Origin: Annulohypoxylon bovei var. microspora
Taxonomy: Eukaryota; Ascomycota; Sordariomycetes; Xylariales; Hypoxylaceae
Assembly (NCBI GenBank): GCA_022836615.1
Contig: MU405507.1
Location: forward strand, 1 to 14,505
DNA length: 14,505 bases
Direction: 5' to 3'
The notes under the pieces are model-generated. The model worked only from the letters and a program-made list of their open reading frames with translations, had not been told where the DNA came from and searched no databases. Positions 1-7,138 of this stretch are shown piece after piece. How positions within the stretch are numbered: the stretch's first letter is position 1; every line of letters begins with the position of its first letter. The translations under genes were made by a program, and so were the position numbers.

Positions 1-2
1 GC

Positions 3-36
3 CTTTGCTCGGCGCGCTGGCGCGCGCCTCGCAAAG
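3..36. repeat. GC-rich bipartite hairpin
   Basis: An inverted repeat read directly from the sequence. The outer arms are CTTTGC (3-8) and GCAAAG (31-36). The inner arms are GGCGCGC (11-17) and GCGCGCC (22-28), separated from the outer arms by a TC/TC internal loop, with a 4-base apical loop. It sits at the very edge of the window, so it may be part of a longer structure that is cut off. Function unknown; it could be the end of a mobile element or a structured spacer. Confidence 0.6.
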
Positions 37-59
37 CCCCTCCGCCGCCAGTACGGAGC

Positions 60-330
60 ACCCGTACAACCCCGTACAACCCTTAAGATCACCTTTAACC
101 CTAGCCCTTTATCCCCGGCCCTTCAACCCCTTCAACCTTAGCCCTTCAACCCCATCCCCGATCCCCAGCCCCGATCGCCAGCCCCCCCGAATCCTAGCCC
201 TGATTTCTCATCCCAAATCCCTAGTAGCCCCGATCCTTAGTAGCCCTGATCCCTAACAACCCCAATCCCTAGCAGCCCCGATCCCCAGCAGCCCCGAATC
301 CCCAGCCCTGAATCCTAGCCCCCCCAGATT
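60..330. repeat. Degenerate C-rich minisatellite, 16-bp unit at its right end
   Basis: The + strand is strongly C-rich and consists of variants of a motif like AGCCCCGATCC. From 222 to 301 the units are in a clear 16-bp register (starts at 222, 238, 254, 270 and 286), followed by shorter variants at 302 and 316. To the left (about 60-221) related blocks such as CCCTAGCCC and CCTTCAACCCC occur without a fixed period. Blocks such as AACCCTAG resemble CCCTAA-type telomeric sequence, but there is no run of telomere units. An open frame at 5-256 across this array has Pro/Ser-rich low-complexity content and is best explained by the repeat. The G-rich complement could form stacked G structures. Confidence 0.8.
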
Positions 331-348
331 TTCTAACCTTTCCCCTTG

Positions 349-421
349 ATTACGTAATTCGCTTACATAAGCGATACCTTGAGCCTTTTGGCCTTATGTG
401 GCCATTGCGCGCTTACGTAAT
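349..421. repeat. 73-bp foldback with ATTACGTAA ends
   Basis: Outer inverted arms are ATTACGTAA (349-357) and TTACGTAAT (413-421), and similarity continues loosely inward (TTCGC against GCGCGC). Inside are two further small palindromes: CGCTTA-CA-TAAGCG (360-373) and GGCC-TTATGT-GGCC (390-403). The element lies exactly on the boundary between the C-rich repeat and the AT-rich block. It may be a remnant of a small terminal-inverted-repeat transposon (MITE-like); no flanking target duplication is convincing. Confidence 0.45.
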
Positions 422-663
422 TTTTTTTTTTTAAAAACTTTAAATAATTATAACCTTTTCCATAATTAATTAAAAAAATTAAAAAAATTAAAATCGAATT
501 ATTTCGATTTTATTATTAATTTAAAACTTTATTTTATTTTATATAAAATATATAATTTACTTTGCATTTTTAATTTTTTCGATTTTAAAAAATTACCGTT
601 TTAAAAAGCCCGATATTTTTAAAAATGCCTTATTTCCGGAGATAACGGAGTTAAATTTTTATA

Positions 664-731
664 ACACGAAAAAAATCACCCCGATATAATAATTTTTTTA
701 AAATTCGGGTATATTAATATAATTTTCGTGT
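664..731. repeat. Inverted repeat overlapping the left 210-bp repeat
   Basis: Arms ACACGAAAA (664-672) and TTTTCGTGT (723-731) are perfect complements over 9 bp. A weaker inner pair follows: ACCCCGA near 678-684 against TTCGGGT at 704-710. The right arm lies inside the first copy of the 210-bp repeat; in the second copy the same site has become TTTTTATAT through three transitions. The left arm has no counterpart upstream of the second copy. Confidence 0.5.
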
Positions 732-919
732 AAATTTAACGAAGCTTTAACGTAATTAATATAAAATATATATAAAAAAACTTCGCTTTTTTATATATTA
801 AAAAAATTTAAACGTTAATAAATTATTATTATTTCATTATTAATTAATAATTAATATATTTCATTTTAACATTTATTTTATATATAATAATTTAAAAAGC
901 TTATATATTTTAATAATTT
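710..919. repeat. Left copy of 210-bp dispersed direct repeat (LTR-like)
   Basis: Aligns without any gap to 3815-4024 at a constant offset of 3105 bp. By hand count there are 26 differences in 210 positions, all transitions. This copy keeps C/G at 9 of the 26 sites (for example TTCGTG, CTTCGC) and has lost it at 17, mainly CpA to TpA or TpG to TpA. It includes a hairpin centred on CTTCGC with A-rich and T-rich arms. Two direct copies about 3.1 kb apart could be the LTRs of one retrotransposon or two copies of another repeat. TG...CA ends, a primer-binding site and coding domains cannot be seen. Confidence 0.85.
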
Positions 920-1367
920 AATATTTTACATTTATTATCGTAAACCGTTTATTAAAAATATTTATTTCGAAATATAATTATTAATATAAAAATTATTTAT
1001 TAAAACGTAACGTAAACGTTTCGAAAAAATTAAAAAAAAATAAAGAAAAAAAAAACGATAAAATTATTAAAATAAAAAAATTACAAAAAGTAAAAAAAAT
1101 ACAATAATTTATTAAAAAAATAACGAATATATAATAATTTATTTTTAAATAAAAATTAAAAATAAAAAAAACATTATTTATTTTTACATGGTTTTAATAA
1201 TAAATCCGTTAACGAATTAAACTTAAATTAAAACCGAATTTTAAAAAATAATATAAACCTTTTAAAATTAATATATATTATTATTTATATTATTTTATTT
1301 TAAATAAATTATTAAATTTATAATAATAAATAATAAAATAATTATTTATTAAATTTATAATGGTAAA

Positions 1368-1594
1368 TAACGAGGTAATTATTTATTCGTACATTTTAAA
1401 AAATTTAAAATTAATTAAAACTTTAATAATTAAAGTTTAAAAAAAAGTTTAATTTTTTAAATTTTCAACGTATAATTAATAACGAGGAAATTATTTATAC
1501 GCGTACGTATTTTAAAAAGTTTAAAATTAATTAAAACTTTAATAATTAAAATTTTCGGGAAAACTTAACTTTTTAAGTTTTTAACGTATAATTA
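1368..1594. repeat. Two-copy tandem duplication, 112-bp spacing
   Basis: Copy 1 starts at 1368 and copy 2 at 1480, both with TAACGAGG followed by AAATTATTTAT-like sequence, and both end in ACGTATAATTAA. They share a central block with AATTAAAACTTTAATAATTA. Copy 2 has a 4-base insertion around CGCGTACGTA and keeps CGGG where copy 1 has only A. A perfect inverted repeat, AAACTTTAAT-A-ATTAAAGTTT, lies within copy 1. A third, very degraded start may follow at about 1594. The origin of the unit is unknown. Confidence 0.75.
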
Positions 1595-1934
1595 ATAATA
1601 AAGCATAAATAATTAAAATATAATATTTTAAAAATAATTTAATAATAATTAATAATTAAAGTAAATACTTAAAATAATAATTATTATATAAAAGTAAATT
1701 ACTTAATATTAAAAGTAAAATATTTTTAATAAATAATAAATTAATTATTAATGTTTAAAATGAAATATTTTAAAATAATAAACGTTAAATAAATTAATAT
1801 TTATAATAAATATTTAAGGTAATAACGATTAAATTAATGATTAAATTCGATACTTTATTACGTACATTAATAAAAGAAAAGTAAAACTTTTAAATAAATA
1901 ATAAAAAAAGTTATAAAAAAGAAAAATAAAAATT

Positions 1935-2350
1935 AAAGTAAAGTTACGGCGATGTAATTAATAACTTAACCGGGACGGATGGTAGGTATGGGATACGTAC
2001 CTTATTGTTGGACGTTAAGTTAAGGGACTAATACTTTATAAGCAAAGGAAAGATAAGAACTGGAGCAAGGTTACGGCAAGGCAGCCAGCGACCTAGTCAA
2101 GGCAGATGGCAGCCAAGGGAGCTTCCCTTGCTGTCGGACGTCAGGTTGAGAGATAGATACCTCACGAGCGAGGGAAAGTCGAGGCCCTTGTGCGGGACAA
2201 GCAGAGAAACGGTTGGTACCTTACCAGGCTTTCACATTACTAATACTAGAGCTATTGAGCTACGAGACAAGTGGCAGTTAAAGGGGTATATTTTATTACC
2301 GGGCTTTAATGCACGAGGAGTAAAGCTTCAATGCAAAGCAATTAATTAAG
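1935..2350. repeat. Less-decayed island with degenerate internal direct repeats
   Basis: A patch of near-normal base composition inside the AT-rich block. The segment 2000-2052 aligns to 2126-2178 (offset 126) with 15 transitions and 1 transversion, and most changes are C or G in the right copy against T or A in the left. Between them AAGGCAG-like blocks recur (2078-2117). A second loose pair follows: GGGACAAG (2194) with GAGACAAG (2264), and TTACCAGGCTTT (2221) with TTACCGGGCTTT (2296). The island lies between the two 210-bp copies, so it may be interior sequence of the same element. Confidence 0.6.
2128..2349 (+). pseudogene. Possible element-derived coding remnant, 73 codons
   Basis: An open frame begins with ATG at 2128 and ends at 2349 in the best-preserved part of the island. 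The translation is not low-complexity and contains two related segments, TLPGFHITNTRA and LLPGFNARGVK, that reflect the underlying DNA repeat. I recognise no protein family, active-site motif, signal peptide or membrane segment. The ATG is only the first in frame, and no promoter or splice signal supports it. It may be a scrap of a retrotransposon reading frame, or an open frame by chance in repetitive DNA. Expression is unlikely, because both sides are heavily mutated. Confidence 0.2.
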
Positions 2351-2462
2351 TTATAAATGAAAGGAAAGAATTTATTCTTTTTTAAAGTTATATGGATTAT
2401 TATTTAAGTTAAATAATAATGAATTTAATATAACGTTATTATTACTTATTATGAATTTACCG

Positions 2463-2497
2463 CCGCGAGTTTTAACTTTTTTAAAACGTGTTCGCGG
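2463..2497. repeat. Imperfect GC-ended hairpin
   Basis: CCGCGA (2463-2468) pairs with TCGCGG (2492-2497), and the inner GTTTTAA pairs with TTAAAAC. The right arm has an extra GTGT-like insert. It directly precedes the 9-bp tandem array. Confidence 0.5.
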
Positions 2498-2498
2498 A

Positions 2499-2552
2499 AT
2501 TAATATAATTAACATAATTAATGTAATTAATATTATTAACGTTATTAAATTA
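2499..2552. repeat. 9-bp tandem array, six units
   Basis: Six consecutive 9-bp units, ATTAATATA, ATTAACATA, ATTAATGTA, ATTAATATT, ATTAACGTT and ATTAAATTA, run in perfect register. The variants differ at the last four positions, partly by transitions. Confidence 0.85.
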
Positions 2553-3720
2553 AGGTTTAAAGCTTAAAATATAATAAAGGTTAATTAAAAATATATTAAT
2601 AAATAAAAAAAGATGTAACTTATTAAAACTTATATAATAACTTTAAATAATTCGAAAATTTAAATAAAAATTAATTAATTTTTAACATTTTATTTTAAAT
2701 TAATGGCGAAGTTAATGAAATGTTTATTCGCAAAAATATAAGTAACGATTATTTAATTTAAATCATTTTTAATGTAAAATAAATATAAAAATATAAAACG
2801 AATATATTTAATAATATTTTTTAAGGTAAAAAACCGGCATTTATCGCATTTATTATTAAAAATTTATTAATATTTTTCTTATTAAATAATAAATATATTA
2901 AACTTATTTTTTTTACGTTAAAACTTTTTTTAAACGTTAAATTAAAAACGATTTAATTATAATTTAACGATATTATTAAAATAAATATATTTATATAAAT
3001 TTTAATTAATAATGGTAAAAACGTTATATAATTATAATAAAGTTAAAATAAAGTCGTTAAAAAACGAAAATTTAAAAAAAAAAAATTAAAAAACGAAATA
3101 TTAAAAGTTATACATTAATATAATTTTTACGGTTAACCCGATAAATTTTACACTTTATAAAAGCAATTACATCGTAAATAATTAATTAAAAAATAATAAT
3201 AAAATTAAATTAACGAGTTTATTACGTGAATAAAAATAATGTTTTATATTTTTATTAATAATCCATTAAATTAAATAATTAAAACATTTATAATAAAATG
3301 TTTTATTAACGACGAATTTTTTAAACATCGTTATATCGCGGCGAAATAATTAAAATTTTAATATTAAAAAATTATAAAAAAATGAAAAAAAAAAAAAAAT
3401 TAATTAAATAAAACAAAGGTTATTTATTAATTAAAAAAAACTTTAAAAGATTATGTAAAAAACTTGGTATAATAATATATAAAATTATATAAAATTATAT
3501 GAATTTTTTCATATAATTTATAATAAAAAAATTATAAAAAAAAATAATAATAACTTAAAATTATTTTAAAATTACTTTAAAAATTTTATTTATTTAATAT
3601 TTTATAAGTTTTTATTTAATTAAAAGTTTTTTTTATATTTAATATAAATTATTAACGAATATATATTTAATTAAATATTTATATTTATAAAAAATTTATT
3701 AATAAAAAAGTAATTTAATA
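2553..3720. other. AT-rich gene-free stretch
   Basis: No frame stays open and no coding motif or RNA gene can be seen. A perfect 12-bp-arm inverted repeat lies at 3492-3519: AAATTATATGAA, loop TTTT, then its complement. Short A-rich and T-rich runs are common. The rest looks like the same mutated element body as on either side. Confidence 0.7.
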
Positions 3721-3723
3721 ACG

Positions 3724-3767
3724 TTTTTTTTTTTTTTTTTTTATTATTAACCTTAAAAATAAGGTTA
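3724..3767. repeat. T19 tract followed by a small hairpin
   Basis: Nineteen consecutive T (3724-3742) are followed by TAACCTTA (3748-3755), loop AAAA, and TAAGGTTA (3760-3767), a perfect 8-bp stem. The pair resembles either the poly-A end of a minus-strand retroposon or a chance A/T run. A purine tract (AAAAAAGAAAGG, ending at 3780) lies 34 bp before the second 210-bp repeat. That is not adjacent enough to be a clear polypurine tract of an LTR element. Confidence 0.5.
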
Positions 3768-3814
3768 TAAAAAAGAAAGGTAATTTATTAAAATATAAAT
3801 AAATAATATAATAA

Positions 3815-4024
3815 TATATTAATATAATTTTTATATAAATTTAATAAAACTTTAACGCAATTAATATAAAATGTATATAAAAAAGCTTTACTTTTTTATA
3901 CATTAAAAAAGTTTAAACGTTAATAAATCACCATTATTTTATTATTAATTAATAATTAATATATTTCATTTTAACATTCACTTTATGTATAATAACTTAA
4001 AGGGCCCACATATTTTAATAATTT
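3815..4024. repeat. Right copy of 210-bp dispersed direct repeat (LTR-like)
   Basis: This is the gap-free partner of 710-919. It keeps C/G at 17 of the 26 variable sites, for example GCAA, TCACCATT, TTCAC and AGGGCCCACA, where the left copy has T or A. Conversely the left copy keeps CpG sites that are TA here. Both copies have therefore been mutated independently, the left one more. After 4024 the match weakens with a one-base indel and fades by about 4035. Confidence 0.85.
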
Positions 4025-4061
4025 TAATGTTTTAAATTATTTTTTTCGAAATTATTAAATT

Positions 4062-4327
4062 CGTTACGTTCCGCGTAACGTAACGCGTTTATATAATTCG
4101 TATAAATATATATATAAAACGAACGTAACGTTTTTTTAAAAATAATTTAAAAATATACGTGTTATAATTTAAACCATGGTTTAAATTATAAAAAATAAAA
4201 CATAATATATAAAAAAATAAAAAATAAAAAAAAAGTTATTTATAAAACGATAAATAAAACGGTAAAAATAAATAATTATTTATTATTTTTTTACATGTAA
4301 AAAATTTAATTAACGCCGCGGCGTTAA
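4062..4327. repeat. Cluster of perfect palindromes and a hairpin
   Basis: Four symmetric sequences occur within 266 bp. 4062-4085 is CGTTACGTT, a 6-base loop and AACGTAACG. 4162-4191 is a 30-bp uninterrupted perfect palindrome centred on CCATGG. 4287-4304 is an 18-bp palindrome centred on ACATGT. 4310-4327 is an 18-bp palindrome, TTAACGCCGCGGCGTTAA. All are directly visible. They could be transposon ends, binding sites for dimeric proteins, or cruciform-forming sequence; the family is unknown. Confidence 0.8.
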
Positions 4328-4689
4328 AGATTTTTTTTTTTTTCGTAATTTTATTATTTTTAAATAATTATATAAATAAAATCGTTTTTACGTTATTTTA
4401 AATTTACGTTTTTCGTAATAATATAATAATAATAATTTTTATAATAATAAAATTTTATATATTAATAAAAATTTAATATTATATTATTTAATAATAATAT
4501 ATAAAATTTTTTTTAAAATATAATTTAAAATTAATTATATATTATATAAAATTTTTTATTTTTTTAAAAATAATGTTAAATTCGTTATATAAATGTCGTA
4601 AATTTCGTTCGTTATATAAAACCCGGGTATTATTTAAATTTAACGAAAGTAATTAAACGAATATAACTTTAATATGTTTTTTTTTTTCT
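4328..4689. other. AT-rich gene-free stretch
   Basis: No coding frame. It contains a direct repeat of CGTTATATAAA-like sequence around 4573-4620 and an ACCCGGGT palindrome near 4620-4628. It ends in T-rich runs before composition returns to normal at about 4699. Confidence 0.6.
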
Positions 4690-4698
4690 TTTTTTTTT

Positions 4699-5102
4699 CC
4701 ATGGTTAATCCTTATCAAAAATCTCTTATCGCGGTAATCCCGGATCTCCGGCGCTAAAAAGTGTGTAAACCCCGTTATTTCTCCAAAGGCCGGTATGTCC
4801 ACAACGATTAATTAAGTGCATCGTCTTGCGGGTGGGACCATCCCAGAGCTTTTAACCAATTAAATTAACAGATCTCAGCTTTCGAGGTGGTCCGTTCGCG
4901 AGAAGGTGCGTTTCGATAAGATTCAGTTTTTCAGAAACGAAAAACTTGTCAAAAGCTGGCTCTCGCGCACGGACCAGATGGGTGGGAAAGCAGACGAATT
5001 GATTACTTAAGATGCTTATGTAATTAACTAGTAGCACACGTAAAAAGACCCCTAAGCTGGGTGACTAAGCAACCCCGCGAGAGGGTGGCCAAAGCGTTAG
5101 AA
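4699..5102. other. GC-normal island without recognisable gene
   Basis: Base composition returns to about half G+C, and RIP-like depletion is not evident. It contains a short CCGGA-TC-TCCGG hairpin near 4742-4753 and the 89-bp foldback listed separately. A 61-codon minus-strand frame (4852-5037) spans the foldback and has no recognisable family. The island runs directly into the minisatellite at 5103. No tRNA or rRNA fold can be supported. Confidence 0.5.
4888..4976. mobile_element. 89-bp foldback, candidate miniature inverted-repeat element
   Basis: The arms 4888-4903 (TGGTCCGTTCGCGAGA) and 4961-4976 (TCTCGCGCACGGACCA) match as inverted repeats at 15 of 16 positions. Pairing continues inward with mismatches to about 4925. 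The outer left motif AGGTGGTCC...CGCGA..AAG recurs at 6360-6380, which suggests a shared transposon end. The length is typical of a solo foldback or a very small MITE. Superfamily assignment (for instance Tc1/mariner or pogo-like) is only a guess, because no transposase is present. Confidence 0.5.
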
Positions 5103-5530
5103 AGGTGGCTACGGGTGGCCGCGGGTGGCTACGGGTGGCTACGGGTGGCTACGGGTGGCTGGAAGGGTGGTTCGTCGGGGGGTGGTTCAACGGGAGGCTT
5201 AAGGGGTGGCTAGACGGGAGGCTCAAGGGGTGGATCGACGGGTGGCTAATCAGGTGTTTAGATCGGGGGAGGCTACGGGGGTTAGACCGGTGGTTTGAAG
5301 GGTGGCTAAACGGGAGGCCCGGCGGGTGGCTTAAAGGTTCGATAAGGGGTGGCTACGGGTGGCTATGGGTGGTTCAACGGGAGGTTAGACGGGTGGCTTA
5401 AGGGTTCGATAAGGGGTGGCTTACGGGGTTGTTACGGGTGGTTCAACGGGCGGTTAAACGGATGGCAGCACGGGTGGCTAAAGGGGAGGTTCAAAGGGTG
5501 GTTAAACGGGTGCGCGAACCGTGGTGGTGA
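5103..5530 (+). repeat. G-rich minisatellite, 10-bp units changing to 12-bp units
   Basis: GGGTGGCTAC-type 10-bp units have GGG at 5113, 5123, 5133, 5143 and 5153. The array then shifts to 12-bp units of the form GGG(T/A)GGNNNNAN, in exact register at 5192, 5204, 5216, 5228 and 5240, and continues with drift to about 5510. A 67-bp higher-order duplication is visible: GGGTGGCTTAA at 5324 recurs at 5391, each followed by GGTTCGATAAGGGG. The 12-bp period keeps frames open, giving Gly-Trp-Leu-Asp-like repeats at 5105-5401 and 5349-5564. These are repeat by-products rather than genes. The 10-bp part fits the canonical pattern of four GGG runs with 7-base loops, so the + strand could form a G-quadruplex. 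Confidence 0.9.
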
Positions 5531-5613
5531 GTGGTTTCGTCGCATAAAAAAAAACCAAAAATAAAAGATCGGGGAATAAAACCATCGACCTCCGGCTAAA
5601 CTCGGGATATTAT

Positions 5614-5631
5614 ACCACCCGAACGGGTGGT
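5614..5631. repeat. ACCACCC-GAAC-GGGTGGT hairpin
   Basis: A perfect 7-bp stem with a 4-base loop. Its right arm is the GGGTGGT unit of the nearby minisatellite, and its left arm is the inverse of that unit. It marks the right edge of the GC-normal island; AT-rich sequence resumes at about 5640. Confidence 0.7.
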
Positions 5632-5659
5632 TTCGCGTATAAATATTTTCCTTGTTATA

Positions 5660-5995
5660 TAAATTTTTATATAAATATATATACTTTTAATATTAATTTC
5701 GCGTAATTTTTTAATTAAATTTAAAAAAATCCACGCGTTTATATTTATTTATATATATATATATATATATTTTTTTTAATTTTTTATTAAATTTTTTATA
5801 ATTAAATAATTAAATAAATCGAAAAAAACGTTTTCGATTAATTTAAATTATATTTATAATAAATTTTTATATAAATAATAAATTAAATTAAAAATTAATA
5901 TATTTTAAAAATATTTATTAAATTAATTTTAAAATATTTTTCGCGTAAATTTTTTTATTTTATATATAATTATTTTACCCCGAATTTATAAAAGG
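5660..5995. repeat. Left arm of a long imperfect inverted repeat
   Basis: Reads as the approximate reverse complement of about 7220-7540. The best block is 5777-5819, which matches the complement of 7371-7413 at 41 of 43 positions. On the 5' side both share TTTATATTTATTTATATATA. On the 3' side both share TAAATAAAT followed by CGAAAAA, then more loosely an A/T stretch and a CCCCGAATTT-like block (5979 here). Includes an (AT)10 run at 5751-5770. The two arms enclose about 1.2 kb. Confidence 0.65.
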
Positions 5996-6355
5996 TTATT
6001 ATTTCGAAGTTTTTAAATTAAATAATTAATATATTATTAAAAAATATAATAAAAACGAAGGTAATTCGAACGTAATTAATACATGTTTCGTTATATAAAA
6101 CTTTATATAAATTAAAATATTTTTTAATTTATTTAAATAAAATTATTTTTTATTAAAATAATTTATTAATTTTAATTAATTATTACTTTTTTAAAAAAGC
6201 TTTTAATTTAATATAAAAGTCGTATAATATATTTAATAAAATAATAAAATTAAATGAAATTAATTACATTATTTTACGATTATTAATAATTAAAATATTC
6301 GCGGTTAAATATAATTTTTAATTTAACGAAAAAATTAAAATAATATATTACGGAA
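5996..6355. other. AT-rich gene-free stretch inside the inverted pair
   Basis: No open frame, no recognisable element end. Same CpG-retaining, C/G-poor composition as elsewhere. Confidence 0.6.
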
Positions 6356-6555
6356 AGTCAGGTGGTCCAAGCGCGAAAAGTCACTTGATTTTTAATAAAA
6401 CTTTAATTTATTATTATTATTATTATTATTATTAATATATTACGAATAAAAAGGTGGTTTAAACGTTAAAATCATTTAATTATTAAAAAAATTAAAATAA
6501 TTATTAATAATATATTAATTTTAACTTTTTTTTCCCCAAGGAAATCAAGTGATTT
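6356..6555. mobile_element. Candidate short inverted-repeat element with (TTA)9
   Basis: The left end 6356-6394 begins AGTCAGGTGGTCCAAGCGCG and continues AAAAGTCACTTGATTT. The inverse of its inner part, GAAATCAAGTGATTT, occurs at 6541-6555, matching 13 of 15 positions. A mutated direct copy of the left motif, AGGTGGTTTAAACG, lies at 6452-6465. Nine perfect TTA units (6408-6434) sit inside. The outer right end does not match the left end clearly, so it is either mutated or truncated. No transposase frame is present. The shared AGGTGGTCC motif links it to the foldback at 4888-4976. Confidence 0.5.
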
Positions 6556-6558
6556 AAA

Positions 6559-6634
6559 CGAATGAATCTTTAAACTTAAAACATTTTTATAACGATTAAA
6601 ATTAAAGTTTAAATAACATAATGAAATTCATTCG
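6559..6634. repeat. Small inverted repeat CGAATGAAT / ATTCATTCG
   Basis: Perfect 9-bp arms at 6559-6567 and 6626-6634 begin a few bases after the right end of the preceding candidate element. It may represent a separate decayed insertion or the far end of that element. Confidence 0.5.
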
Positions 6635-7105
6635 AAAGCTTTTAAATTATTAAATTAAATAAATTTAATTACATTTTTATAAAAAGTTTTATTATTAAAA
6701 TATTAATACTTAAACTTTAATTAATTAAATAATTAATTAAATAATTAATTTAAATGTAAAATTAATAATATAAAAATTAATAAGGTTTAATAAAACCTTT
6801 ATATTAAATAATTAAAAAAAAGCTTCGGATTTAACTTTTAAAATTAATAATTAATTTTATTAATATAAAGTTAAAACTTTAACGTATTAATGTATTTAAT
6901 TAAAATACGTTTAAAAGTTTAACGTAAAATAATACATTAATATATTTAATTAAATTATAAAGAAAAAATTTATAATATTAAAATTAAATTAAAATATTTA
7001 AATAATTTTTTTTAATATTAATAACCTTATAATTATTTAAGGTTATTTTAAATTAATTTAAATTTAATTAAAACGAAATAATGGGAATAAATAATAATAA
7101 AACAA
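6635..7105. other. AT-rich stretch with several hairpins
   Basis: Gene-free. It holds an AATTAATTAAAT-like simple repeat around 6718-6750. There is a hairpin AAGGTTT-AATA-AAACCTT (6782-6799), and another, AATAACCTTA (7020-7029) with TAAGGTTATT (7038-7047). Around 6882-6950 two related blocks, ATTAATGTATTTAATTAAAAT and its TATATTTAATTAAATT variant, form a loose direct repeat. Confidence 0.6.
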
Positions 7106-7138
7106 GTTTATTCGGGGCGTAAAACGCCCCGAATAAAC
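7106..7138. repeat. Perfect 15-bp-arm GC-core hairpin
   Basis: GTTTATTCGGGGCGT (7106-7120), loop AAA, ACGCCCCGAATAAAC (7124-7138), with no mismatch. It is followed by CCCGCCCCGCTTGCC, the densest G+C in the AT-rich right two thirds of the window. It could be a transposon tip, a structured terminator-like element, or the core of a foldback. No flanking gene exists for it to regulate. Confidence 0.85.

Larger units (their letters stand above)
421..1934. other. AT-rich, RIP-like decayed block without genes
   Basis: Composition drops abruptly at about 421 to nearly pure A/T, with a large share of the remaining C and G in CpG (AACG, ACGTT). All frames are closed by frequent stops. The block holds the first copy of the 210-bp direct repeat, a small inverted repeat next to it and a 112-bp tandem duplication, listed separately. 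Nothing else is recognisable. The pattern fits a transposable element mutated by C-to-T changes on both strands; the element family cannot be read. Confidence 0.75.

Noticed and set aside
5..256. 83-codon Pro/Ser-rich open frame at the left end
   Set aside because: It lies wholly in the C-rich tandem repeat and its composition is that of the repeat; no domain, and no sign of selection on protein.
4852..5037. 61-codon minus-strand open frame
   Set aside because: It runs across both arms of the 89-bp foldback and its flanks, with no recognisable family; it is better explained as a chance frame in a GC-normal island.
5105..5564. Two overlapping Gly/Trp/Leu-rich open frames
   Set aside because: They occupy different frames of the same minisatellite and exist because the 12-bp period lacks stops; there are no start context, intron or terminator signals.
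5569..5630. Minus-strand tRNA-like stretch with GGTTTTATTCC resembling a B box
   Set aside because: The T-arm and anticodon-arm stems do not pair properly and the acceptor stem is missing; at best it is a very degraded tRNA-related relic. A tRNA covariance search would settle it.
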